Source: Desulfatitalea sp. BRH_c12
GTDB taxonomy: Bacteria > Desulfobacterota > Desulfobacteria > Desulfobacterales > Desulfosarcinaceae
Assembly (NCBI GenBank): GCA_000961655.1
Contig: LADR01000013.1
Coordinates: 1-64,000, forward strand
Direction: 5' to 3'
DNA length: 64,000 nt
Made by a program: the position numbers and the translations under genes
In this document: piece by piece, positions 41,710 through 49,884 of the stretch
How positions within the stretch are numbered: position 1 is the stretch's first letter
Layout: every line of letters begins with the position of its first letter
The notes under the pieces: model-generated
Seen by the model: the letters and a program-made list of their open reading frames with translations, nothing else
Told to the model about the DNA's origin: nothing
Database searches by the model: none

Positions 41710-43686
41710 ATGACAAAAATTCAAAGGGATACCCGATCGTATCGCGGCGTGCTGCAGTCCGACGATGGCCGGCTATTGCGGATTGTCTCGCAAAATAAGG
41801 ACAGTATTACGTTTCAAAGCGCATTCGGTCTTTCCCGCCACATGATCCGGAGGCTCGAATCCGACCCGCAACACATCGTTTTCAGCGAGCGATCGCGTAT
41901 TGCCCGCCTGGGCGTGCAAATCACTTGCGAACCGCCAGCCATGGCACACCTGGATGGCGATCTGCTGATTCTCACGCAAACTGCCTCGGCGGTGATCCCC
42001 GGTTACCCGCTCCTCGATCAGTTGCGCGGTTTTTTCGATGAAGGATTGCCGGTGGGCCGCCTTGTCTTTTGCGATCCCGAGGCGCTGCTTTCTTCCGAGC
42101 AGGTCATAGCCGCCATTGAACGCTCTGCGATAAAGCTGCCGGCTTCGACGGCCATATCCAGCGACGGCAGTATCGTCATCGCGCCGCACCGTGTGGTCTG
42201 CACTCTGCGGGCGGATATTGGCGAAGAGATTTTTGGTCGGATTCTGCTGCGCGAGGATGGTCGTGACATGCTGAATCGCTATCAGGTGCCCAAAAGTGTT
42301 CCTCACTTGATCATTCCCCCGGGAGAAGGGGTAATCACCACGTGTTCGATGTATCTCAATGAGCATTACGTGGTGCTGCAAAGTGGTTTTTCGCTTGGCC
42401 GCAATTTGCCCGCCACGGTGCTCGATCCGATAAAAACGCGTGGTATTCGTATTTATCTTGAAATCATCAACGGCACCGGGCACACCATTGTCAATCCATT
42501 GATCAGTGCGCGCATTTACGGGACGCCCAAAGAAAAAGCGGTGGATCGCCGCCAATCCGCCGCGCGCAATCACGTCGGCTATTCATTGAGCGAACTTAAA
42601 ACATTAGAGCGTCAGTTGAAGGCAGAAAACAGCCGCACGTGTCATTATGTCGATCGCGGCCTTGCGCTGATCCATCCCGCCGACGGGATCAAGGCAGCCA
42701 GTATTTACGCCAACGGGCCGTGCAATGGATGCACTGTCTCCAAAGCCCAATGTTCCACTGCCCGCGAGGATTTTTCAACGCGCAGCCTTTGCCCGCATGC
42801 CTATGCCACCGCCCGCATTCGCGTGGATGCCAACCAGGACGCATCTGTTCTGGTATTGAAGTACTTTCCAAATATGGTGGAGCATCGCGACATCATCAAC
42901 TTGGTCGCGGAGAACAAAATAAAATCAATTTACTTCTACGAAGCTTCTTGTGAGCATGGACCGTTTTTGTCCCAGGAAGATCACTCGCGCCTGCAGGAAT
43001 ATCATGCGTTCGGCGTAGATGTTTTTTGGGTGTGCGGGTTGAACCAACGGTTGATGGTTCATACCATGCGTGATGGAAAGGGCTATTTTGTGGCGATCGA
43101 CCGCCTGGCCGATTTCCACAAATCCATGCTGTTCGCTTTCTATGGCTCGACCCTCCCGCTGTCAGACGGCGGCGGCGAGCGCCTGGGCCGCTTGATGGAC
43201 GCATTGGTCGCATTCTGGGGGCACACGATCGGCATTGTCACTGGCGGCGGCAGTGGTGTGATGGAAGAGGCCAACACCATGGCCCGCCGGCGCAACATTC
43301 TGTCGGGCGCCAATTTTCTGGATATCACAGATCAGACCATGACCACCGATGTCGATTTCTGCCAGGTTTTCCAGGCCACGTGCCGCCACAGCCGACAAAA
43401 ATGGTTCGAAATCGCCTCTTTTCCTATTTTCAATGTGGGCGGACTCGGGTCACTCGAAGAGTTGGGGATCACCTTATGCAACATGAAGCTTTCCATCATG
43501 GAACGCGTCCCCATCATACTGTTCGATACGGAAGGGGACAGAGGATTCTGGCAGGGAATGCGGCGTCAGATTGCCGATATGGTGCGTTTCAATCGCGCTC
43601 CGACCTGGATCGAAGAGTATGTGGTTATTACCGATGACCCTGAAGAGGTCACCGATGTATACCGCAAACAACTGCACCTGTTCTGA
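41710..43686 (+). CDS. Large LOG-family (lysine-decarboxylase-like Rossmann) protein with long N-terminal extension
   Basis: 658 residues, ATG 41710 with AAGGAG ahead. The C-terminal 220 residues are a LOG/YgdH-type Rossmann domain: FAFYGSTLPL, TGGGSGVMEEANTMA (the GGGxGxMEAA motif) and NVGGLGSLEELGITLCNMKL (PGGxGTxEE motif). The first 430 residues are unusual: an AsnC-free mixed alpha/beta part plus a Cys cluster (GPCNGCTVSKAQC and SLCPHAYATARI). Long LOG proteins (PpnN) cleave nucleoside monophosphates to base and ribose 5-phosphate, and this protein's length and placement of the domain are broadly similar, but the N-terminal part does not look like PpnN to me. Likely cytosolic. Ends one base into the next reading frame region; AMMECR1 gene follows 65 bp later. 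Confidence 0.75.
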   Translation: MTKIQRDTRSYRGVLQSDDGRLLRIVSQNKDSITFQSAFGLSRHMIRRLESDPQHIVFSERSRIARLGVQITCEPPAMAHLDGDLLILTQTASAVIPGYPLLDQLRGFFDEGLPVGRLVFCDPEALLSSEQVIAAIERSAIKLPASTAISSDGSIVIAPHRVVCTLRADIGEEIFGRILLREDGRDMLNRYQVPKSVPHLIIPPGEGVITTCSMYLNEHYVVLQSGFSLGRNLPATVLDPIKTRGIRIYLEIINGTGHTIVNPLISARIYGTPKEKAVDRRQSAARNHVGYSLSELKTLERQLKAENSRTCHYVDRGLALIHPADGIKAASIYANGPCNGCTVSKAQCSTAREDFSTRSLCPHAYATARIRVDANQDASVLVLKYFPNMVEHRDIINLVAENKIKSIYFYEASCEHGPFLSQEDHSRLQEYHAFGVDVFWVCGLNQRLMVHTMRDGKGYFVAIDRLADFHKSMLFAFYGSTLPLSDGGGERLGRLMDALVAFWGHTIGIVTGGGSGVMEEANTMARRRNILSGANFLDITDQTMTTDVDFCQVFQATCRHSRQKWFEIASFPIFNVGGLGSLEELGITLCNMKLSIMERVPIILFDTEGDRGFWQGMRRQIADMVRFNRAPTWIEEYVVITDDPEEVTDVYRKQLHLF

Positions 43687-43751
43687 TGGGATGGCTATTC
43701 GGGGAATGCGCTCGCACGGCGTCGCCGGGGAAGCCATCGAAAGGAGCGTCT

Positions 43752-44333
43752 ATGACATCCGACATCCCTCAATTGACCGCCGAACACGGGCGGGTCCTGT
43801 TGGATCTTGCCCGGGCAACGTTGAATGACCATTTGGGGCGCACCGGCGCCGCTGCGACATCGATGGCATTGGCCAGCGCCCCGGAGCTGCAGGCGCATTG
43901 CGGCATCTTTGTCAGCCTGAAAACAGGCGGCCGCCTGCGTGGCTGCATCGGCAGCCTGGTCGGTCGCGTGCCGCTGGCGGAAGGGGTGCGCACGCAAGCC
44001 CTCAACGCGGCCTTTCACGATCCGCGCTTCGAATCTCTGTCAGCAGAGGAACTGGATCGTGTAAGCATCGAAATCAGCGTGTTAAGTCCGCCCCAACCCC
44101 TGGCGTTCAGCGATTTTGCCGATCTTCTCAAAAAATTGCGGCCGCATGTGGATGGGGTGACCATCCATCAAGGACATGCCAGCGCTACTTTTCTTCCCCA
44201 GGTGTGGGACCAATTGCCGCGCGCGCAAGATTTTCTTTCCCAGCTATGCTTGAAGGCGGGCCTTGCCGCGGATGCCTGGCGTAAAGGTGGCATAACCGTG
44301 GAAATCTATCAAGTGCAGTATTTTGAAGAATGA
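43752..44333 (+). CDS. amrA: AmmeMemoRadiSam system protein A (AMMECR1 domain)
   Basis: 193 residues from ATG 43752 (AAGGAG ahead); a longer frame from 43686 is not supported. AMMECR1 motifs: HCGIFVSLKTGGRLRGCIGS (LRGCIG is the hallmark), REGVR-like LAEGVRTQALNAAFHDPRF, VSIEISVLSPPQPL, VDGVTIHQGHASATFLPQVW. Proteins of this family are found with a Memo-like protein B and a radical-SAM protein C in anaerobes; neither is in the window. Activity not established. Directly downstream of the LOG-domain gene and probably co-transcribed. Confidence 0.88.
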   Translation: MTSDIPQLTAEHGRVLLDLARATLNDHLGRTGAAATSMALASAPELQAHCGIFVSLKTGGRLRGCIGSLVGRVPLAEGVRTQALNAAFHDPRFESLSAEELDRVSIEISVLSPPQPLAFSDFADLLKKLRPHVDGVTIHQGHASATFLPQVWDQLPRAQDFLSQLCLKAGLAADAWRKGGITVEIYQVQYFEE

Positions 44334-44400
44334 TACTTTCTAAAGATGCAATTAATTGCTTTGAGACAGCGGTTGCGGATGCAGTAATTTTGAATTTTGC

Positions 44401-44532
44401 TTATCCAGTTCGCTCCAGTGACAAATGGCGAAGTGTATTTGGGATTGGCACGGACCACCCACCCGGACCACCGGGCTTTGACTACTTCACGTGACCCCAC
44501 ACCCGTATCTCACTTGATCGAAGTGGATAACC
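44401..44532. repeat. Short copy of MITE-like repeat family A with both ends
   Basis: Left end TTATCCAGTTCGCTCCAGTG; right end (inverted) GGTTATCCACTTCGATCAAG, so terminal inverted repeats are intact over about 20 bases. The long internal hairpin is deleted, leaving GGACCACC-CACCCGGACCACC. Size 132 bp against about 390 bp for the copy at 18086. Lies in the 738-bp gap 44334-45071. Confidence 0.75.
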
Positions 44533-44622
44533 AGATTTTGAATTTTCCTTCTTCTTTGCGCTTTTGTGCGATGCCGCATCTGGTTTCGACGTCTAAAGAA
44601 AAGAATATGGATGTTGAAAATT

Positions 44623-44659
44623 CCGGCGCACAACCAACGGGGCGATGGTTGTGCGCCGG
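44623..44659. repeat. Perfect 14-bp palindrome
   Basis: CCGGCGCACAACCA (44623-44636), nine-base loop, TGGTTGTGCGCCGG (44646-44659). No T-tract follows on either strand, so an ordinary terminator is unlikely. It is the strongest structure in the gap between amrA and the cupin gene; nothing else was recognised from 44660 to 45071. Confidence 0.6.
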
Positions 44660-45071
44660 GCGTCACGAAGGGGTGGAAGCTTTAGAACGGGACAGGCTTC
44701 CGAGAAAGGGGCCTGGTATCCGTTCGAGGCGGGGTTGTAAACACCGCTTGCACCGCTTCACGATTTCCGGAGCGGTAAGGCAGCGTTTGGAGAGCTTAGT
44801 TTTTTACCTCCTTACCTTTTCATCTTTGAATTTTTTTTCCTCTTTTTTGCCTAGGATGGAACTTGGTGCTGTGCCGGCCGACCCCCCTTCCCCCATGAGT
44901 TGAGATGGCCGGCACTTAACTTAGATGGAAGCAATTGGTGTGCCAATTGCTGGTGGTTTGATATTGTTGCGTAAAACTTGTGGGGGGAAGGGATAAGGCA
45001 GGATTCGAGTACACAATTGAAGCGTCGATTACAAAAATTGCACTCCAAAAACGATCGGCATTACACTTCAA

Positions 45072-45410
45072 TCAATAAAGGCCGTCTGAAGGTAGGTAAT
45101 CCTCCCGCAATGGGGAAAAGATCTCTATGGCCACGCAGTCCTCCAGCGCCTCGGCGCAATGGGCAACGTCGGTGGGGATACACCAGCTGTCACCTGCGGC
45201 GGCGTGGTAGGTGTGGTCCCCAATGGTCAAGCGCAGTCGGCCCGATACCAGATAGCCGGTTTGCTCATGCACGTGATGGTGGACAGGCAGTTGGCTGCCT
45301 TTCAGGAGATCGAATCGCACCATGATCGTCTTTTCGCCCCAGGACAACGGCGTCATGTCGATTCCCGGAAGCATGTTGCGGCGGCACCCCGTCATATGTC
45401 CAGTGAACAT
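45072..45410 (-). CDS. Small cupin-domain protein
   Basis: 112 residues from ATG 45410 (AAGGAGG nine bases ahead). A single beta-barrel cupin: first motif HHHVHEQTGYLVSGRLRLTIG (metal-binding His and Glu) and second motif GDSWCIPTDVAHCAEAL (PxxxxH). Binds one divalent metal in family members; roles range from sensing to small-molecule dioxygenation. Monocistronic. Cytosolic. Confidence 0.82.
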   Translation of the reverse strand: MFTGHMTGCRRNMLPGIDMTPLSWGEKTIMVRFDLLKGSQLPVHHHVHEQTGYLVSGRLRLTIGDHTYHAAAGDSWCIPTDVAHCAEALEDCVAIEIFSPLREDYLPSDGLY

Positions 45411-45612
45411 GGATTCAACCCTCCTTATATTTAAAAGTAGATGTCTAACACATGCCGGATGCAGCAGCAAGCCCCCCCGAGGTTCTCCGCCAGGGCAATC
45501 GCATTTGGAAATTCAGCTCTTTAAGACTTCTCACCCCATTGTTATTGTTTCGAAAAAGCTGCCGTTCACCACAGGTGCGGACCTGAGGGAGACGGCCCTT
45601 TAGCCTGTTTCA

Positions 45613-45718
45613 CCTGTACGGGCAAACCTTGTGTTCGCCCGCGTTCGACGCACAGCCTTCATCAATGGGGCCGATGGTCGTCCCACGCACCGGGCGAGCA
45701 CAAGGTTCGCCCCTACGC
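45613..45718. repeat. Palindromic repeat of the GTAGGGGCGAAC type (family B)
   Basis: Two arms in inverted orientation: AACCTTGTGTTCGCCCG and CGGGCGAGCACAAGGTT, each continuing to a (T)GTAnGGGC end. The repeat fills part of the 494-bp gap 45411-45904, which otherwise shows nothing recognisable. Confidence 0.7.
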
Positions 45719-45904
45719 TTAGAACGATGTACTTTTCTGAAATGCGCCCAGACGCAAAAACGGTTACCCTGTGTTCTCCGCAGTCATGACTTGACACGTG
45801 CGGCAAGGATCTCTACTGTGCTGAATCGTTTCTGCCGGACATGGTTGTCCGGTAACGTTTGTTGGGCGATATAGTATTTACTTTATAAATGGAAGAGCGC
45901 ATGT

Positions 45905-46711
45905 ATGCACCCGTTTGACAAAGATATCCTCAGCGAACCTAGCGCACAGTCGGATCAGTGGGTGACACGCATCGCCGGCAACTGGTCGATCAACGATCTG
46001 CCTAATGGCGGGTATCAAATGGCTGTCCTGGCCAATGCGATGTTGCGGGTAAGTGCAAAAAAAAAGATAGCCATTATGACGGCCACGTTCATCGCCCGCA
46101 CCACCGCTGGTAACGCCCGCATCCACTTGGAAAAAATTGCCGCTTCCTCACAATTCGAACGCTTCGAAGCACGCTTGGTTCAAAAGGGGGTCGAGAAGCT
46201 CAGAGCCCTTGGCACCTTCGTGAGTGAAGATATGGCTTGCAGTATTGATCGGCGCGAATCTTCCGCCCCTGATATCGCCCCCCTGGCCGAATGCGTGCCA
46301 ATACCGGTCATGCCGAAATTCACGCTTTTCGATCATATGGATGTCAGGCTCGATCCGCGTTGCGCCGGATGGATGGACAACCGACTCGTCGACAAATCGG
46401 AGCACAAGGGATGGATTCGGTTTAAAGACGAACGGCCCTACGACGCGAATGCATTGCTGCTTATTGCCGACGCATTCCCTCCGCCGGTCTTTGCCAGTCA
46501 GGGATTGGCCGCCTGGGTGCCGACGATAGAACTGTCTGTCAACATACGCAAGCTCCCCTCCTCCCAATGGCTTAAATGTAACTTCCGGACCCGCTTTATT
46601 TCTTGCGGTCTTTTAGAGGAAGATGGCGAAATATGGGATGAGGCCGGTGACCTGGTCGCCTTGTCGCGGCAGATTGCGCAATACCGCCATTATCATAGCG
46701 GGAATGCCTGA
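45905..46711 (+). CDS. Thioesterase-family protein (double hot-dog, 4HBT_3-like)
   Basis: 268 residues. N-terminal hot-dog: GNWSINDLPNGGYQMAVLAN, the GGY motif preceding the long helix, and TATFIARTTAGNARIHLE. C-terminal hot-dog: AGWMDNRLVDKSEHKGWIRFKD, ALLLIADAFPPPVF (Asp as in TesB-type thioesterases) and WVPTIELSVNIRKLP. Such proteins hydrolyse acyl-CoA thioesters or serve in acyl exchange; substrate unknown. ATG 45905; an ATG four bases upstream is out of frame. Cytosolic, monocistronic, converging on the next gene. Confidence 0.83.
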   Translation: MHPFDKDILSEPSAQSDQWVTRIAGNWSINDLPNGGYQMAVLANAMLRVSAKKKIAIMTATFIARTTAGNARIHLEKIAASSQFERFEARLVQKGVEKLRALGTFVSEDMACSIDRRESSAPDIAPLAECVPIPVMPKFTLFDHMDVRLDPRCAGWMDNRLVDKSEHKGWIRFKDERPYDANALLLIADAFPPPVFASQGLAAWVPTIELSVNIRKLPSSQWLKCNFRTRFISCGLLEEDGEIWDEAGDLVALSRQIAQYRHYHSGNA

Positions 46712-46909
46712 TCCTCCCGTGCACTTAAGCAGCCCTGAAACGCCTGGTTGCATGACACAGATTCTCACCGGCAAGCGACCTTCCGTGCAGCCCCCGAGGG
46801 TTGGAGAATTTATGTCAGCAACTTCGGGTCTGGCATGGACCACCTGCCTGAATCAAACCAAACGTTGACTTGGGCATTAAACAACGGCAGTAATGTAAAG
46901 ACAGAAAAG

Positions 46910-47308
46910 CTATGGGTATTTAAAATCCGTAACCGCAGTAATTTTCACTCCCTTGGAGTTCAAATCCGCTTTTTCGCCTTCCAATCGGCCGGCCGCAGTG
47001 GTTGCGCTTTTATATCCGGTATGGGCGGCAAACGTGAGATCGCGGGTGTTTATCTTTTTTTGATCCCTGAGATGGGTCTGAAAAGCATCTTCCATCGCCC
47101 GGATCAACTTTACATCCGCGACATATTCCTCTTTGTTCAAGGATTTGCTTTTGACCGTGTGCTCTATCACATTGCTGTGGTAAGCGGTCTTCTGATGGTA
47201 GGAGTAGGCGACGATGAAGGAAAAGGCTTTTCCGTCGGCCATCAGCGTAAACGGGTTCAGCAGTAGTACCATCAATACAGCCATTGTCAATTTGAGTAAT
47301 GCCGGCAT
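46910..47308 (-). CDS. Secreted protein of unknown function
   Basis: 132 residues from ATG 47308 (AAGGAGG ahead). Signal peptide LLKLTMAVLMVLLLNPFTLMADG, then a small polar domain (FSFIVAYSYHQKTAYHSNVI, EYVADVKLIRAMEDAFQTHL, DLTFAAHTGYKSATTAAGRL). No family recognised. No neighbours on the same strand closer than 167 bp. Confidence 0.68.
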   Translation of the reverse strand: MPALLKLTMAVLMVLLLNPFTLMADGKAFSFIVAYSYHQKTAYHSNVIEHTVKSKSLNKEEYVADVKLIRAMEDAFQTHLRDQKKINTRDLTFAAHTGYKSATTAAGRLEGEKADLNSKGVKITAVTDFKYP

Positions 47309-47475
47309 GGGTACGAACCTCCTTTTTCGCGAATCATTGAAGTGGGTGGGGGTGATGGCTCCTTTCAACATGAATTTTCCACAGTATGACCAATTTCAAA
47401 TCATCGCGGACCACTGATAACCGCCAGGCAGATCCGTCTTCACGGGCGTTGCACGAGAAAGTGCATCCTGTCGAT

Positions 47476-48285
47476 TTATTCGTCCGAACCTTTCCCGCTG
47501 ATGATTCCTATCTCATCTGTCGTTGCAGATGGCATACTATTAATGAATATACCGCTATCCAGCAGTCCGGTCCACAAATTCTTTATGGTTGCGTGATCAT
47601 GCCCGCCCGCAATCGTGATGATGTGCTCTTTTGGAACAACGCCGGCGAGCAGTTGCTGACCGTCCACGTAAGGGTCTTGCTTGCCATAGGCCAGATGGAT
47701 GTTGGCCATAGGCCCATCGGAAAAATGTTCTTTCAACCAGTGCCACAACATGCGTTGCCAATCTGTTTCGGGATCGTAATCGCCAGGATCCCAACTCGGC
47801 AGACCGCCCGCGGCCATGATCTCACGTTGTATGCCCCGATAGCTCAGAAACGGTGCGATCAAGCACACCCCCCGAATATCCTCAGGGTATTCTTTCAAGT
47901 AGAGCAACGAACCCAGCCCCCCCATCGAAAACCCGATCAACCAAATTTCTTCATACCCGCAGCTTTTGGCAGGGTCGATGACATCTTCTTTCAGGCGGGT
48001 TGTGAGCGTGCGGCTTAAATAATATGACGGACTCGCACTGGGTGCGGCCATGTCATAGGGAATGCTGCGGTCGCGGATATCCTGGACCAAGCCTTCTTTT
48101 TCGAAGGATTTATGGTTTCCTCCCATCCCGCGCATGAACACGATCAATTTTTTGCGGGAAGCGGTCGTGCCATTGGTGTAGGTCAACACCTCCAGGGGGC
48201 TGTTGCCGACTATAGCGCAGCCGGCCAGTATGGCAACCAAAACGACTAACCCAATGGTTCTAACAGACATATGTTTTTTGCACAT
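47476..48285 (-). CDS. Lipoprotein alpha/beta hydrolase
   Basis: 269 residues. Lipobox LAGC at about residue 22 (SVRTIGLVVLVAILAGC). Alpha/beta-hydrolase fold: oxyanion strand KKLIVFMRGMGGNHKS, nucleophile elbow LIGFSMGGLGS (GxSxG), acid in AYGKQDPYVDG and His in TIAGGHDHATIK, so the catalytic triad appears complete. Extracytoplasmic esterase or lipase of unknown substrate. Start at ATG 48285; ATG 48270 is an alternative. Confidence 0.83.
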   Translation of the reverse strand: MCKKHMSVRTIGLVVLVAILAGCAIVGNSPLEVLTYTNGTTASRKKLIVFMRGMGGNHKSFEKEGLVQDIRDRSIPYDMAAPSASPSYYLSRTLTTRLKEDVIDPAKSCGYEEIWLIGFSMGGLGSLLYLKEYPEDIRGVCLIAPFLSYRGIQREIMAAGGLPSWDPGDYDPETDWQRMLWHWLKEHFSDGPMANIHLAYGKQDPYVDGQQLLAGVVPKEHIITIAGGHDHATIKNLWTGLLDSGIFINSMPSATTDEIGIISGKGSDE

Positions 48286-48320
48286 CTTGCCCTTTCAAAC
48301 TGAGCGTTGATTTTATAGCC

Positions 48321-48362
48321 TGTAGGGGCGAACTTTGTGTTCGCCCGCTTTCGAAACACAGG
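48321..48362 (+). repeat. One arm of a family B repeat
   Basis: TGTAGGGGCGAACTTTGTGT followed by TCGCCCGC. Same sequence as one arm of the element at 45613-45718. The rest of the 354-bp gap 48286-48639 shows no gene. Confidence 0.6.
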
Positions 48363-48639
48363 ATCCTGCCATGAACGACGGCCGCCATTCTGCCTTGAGC
48401 GAGCACTGGATCGCCCCACTGCATGGGGTGACCAGATTGTTCCCGGATGTGGGCCTATAGCTGACTACGGTGACGATGGATGAAGTGATCGCTGACTGCG
48501 GGGAGCCTCAAAAAGGACTTTGTTTCACAATAATTCAGTTAGCCCCTTCGTCAAGGCTGACCCTGCCGACTGGCCGCACGATGCTCAGGCGGCCATGGTC
48601 CAACAGGCAAGCGGGCAAACGAGCCAACGGGCAAACGGC

Positions 48640-49872
48640 TCAAGCGAAATCTTCGAGCGCTTCGCGCATCAGGCGCGTGATCGGCATGCGCTGCGGGCAG
48701 CGTGCCTCGGCTGCCGCAAAGTCGGTGGTCATCAACTGTTCCCGGACCTTTTCGGGAAGGGCGGCGAAATGCTGTTTGGCCCACTCCGGCCGTCCATAAT
48801 GGCGGCAGTACATATGGTAGCGCATGATATCGCTGATCGGGATCTGATGGGGGACTGCCGCTTCGCATATGTCAGCGCAGTCGGCGCAGTAGTGTTCGGA
48901 AGTTGCGCAGGCGTACGCCTGCAACAGGGCCACATCTTTCGAGGTCAGGGAGGTGGTATCCACAGACGCGTCCACATTGGCTTTGAGCAGGCGCATGCTA
49001 TCCATCTGCGAACAGATACTGGCGATATGCGGGTTTTGCCAAACCGCCTTGAGTTTGGCCTGCTCTTCGCTCCAGCCCTTCTGCTTGAAATGTTCCGCCA
49101 ATTGACTGGCCGTCCGATCGGTTTTGCTCCAGTCGAACCAAGAGCCTTCCGCCTGCGTTTTCATGGCCGTCAGTCCGATGCCGGCTTGGATGCAAGCCGC
49201 CACGGCAGCCTGCATGTCCGGGGTATGCATATTGCGGAAATTGTATTTCATCATGATGCCATCGATCCAGCCCAATTTAGCGGCAGCCTGCATCAGAGGG
49301 GCCATGTTGCGGTGGGTGCTGAATCCGAAATAGCGGATTTTCTGATCGGCCTTGGCCTGTTCGGCCCAGCGGCGGACATCGTTGTCCAATTCATCGATAC
49401 TGCGCACGCCATGGATAAAATAAAGGTCGATATAATCCGTGTTCAGGCGTTCAAGGGAACGTTCCAGCAGACCGCTGATGCCTTTGGGCTTGCGTTCATC
49501 GGATTTGGTCACCAGAAATATTTTTTCTCGGTCCTGGGGATATTTGGCAAAGTATTTGCCGATGCCCTTTTCGCTGCCCTCGTGATAGCAATCGGCCGTG
49601 TCCCAGTAGGTGACACCCCATTGGACCGCCTGGCGCAGCATCAATTGATTGGCGGCGAGATCGAACATCCCGCCCAACGATAATATGGAGACCTGCTGGC
49701 CGGTTTTGCCAAAGAGCCGGGTAGGCACCTGCGTTGCAGTCGGCCGCGGCGTAGCGGGTTGTTCAGTGGGCGCCGCCGCGGCGACCCCGCCGGCCAACAG
49801 CGATCCGATTCCAGCCGCTCCGGCTGTTTTCAGAAAACGACGTCGTGAAAAGCCCTTATAAGGATCGGTCAT
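48640..49872 (-). CDS. Tat-exported aldo/keto reductase with Cys-rich C-terminus
   Basis: 410 residues. Twin-arginine signal SRRRFLKTAGAAGIGSLL directs the folded protein to the periplasm. AKR barrel: LSLGGMFDLAANQLMLRQAV, catalytic Asp/Tyr in YWDTADCYHEGSEKGIG, Lys in FLVTKSDE, DYIDLYFIHGV (His), IRYFGFSTH. The C-terminal 80 residues contain YCADCADICEAAVPHQIPI. In related AKRs this place holds CxxCxxCxxxCP for a [4Fe-4S] cluster; here the spacing is C-x2-C-x3-C without the final CP, so cluster binding is doubtful. NAD(P)H is not expected in the periplasm, so the electron donor may be the polyferredoxin membrane protein encoded 12 bp upstream. Confidence 0.87.
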   Translation of the reverse strand: MTDPYKGFSRRRFLKTAGAAGIGSLLAGGVAAAAPTEQPATPRPTATQVPTRLFGKTGQQVSILSLGGMFDLAANQLMLRQAVQWGVTYWDTADCYHEGSEKGIGKYFAKYPQDREKIFLVTKSDERKPKGISGLLERSLERLNTDYIDLYFIHGVRSIDELDNDVRRWAEQAKADQKIRYFGFSTHRNMAPLMQAAAKLGWIDGIMMKYNFRNMHTPDMQAAVAACIQAGIGLTAMKTQAEGSWFDWSKTDRTASQLAEHFKQKGWSEEQAKLKAVWQNPHIASICSQMDSMRLLKANVDASVDTTSLTSKDVALLQAYACATSEHYCADCADICEAAVPHQIPISDIMRYHMYCRHYGRPEWAKQHFAALPEKVREQLMTTDFAAAEARCPQRMPITRLMREALEDFA

Positions 49873-49884
49873 GTTCTCTCCTTT

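Noticed and set aside
48470-48799. Plus-strand ORF starting MTMDEVIADCGEPQKG, recalling the start of DUF2845-type lipoproteins
   Set aside because: No signal peptide or ribosome site, and most of the frame is antisense to the aldo/keto reductase gene.
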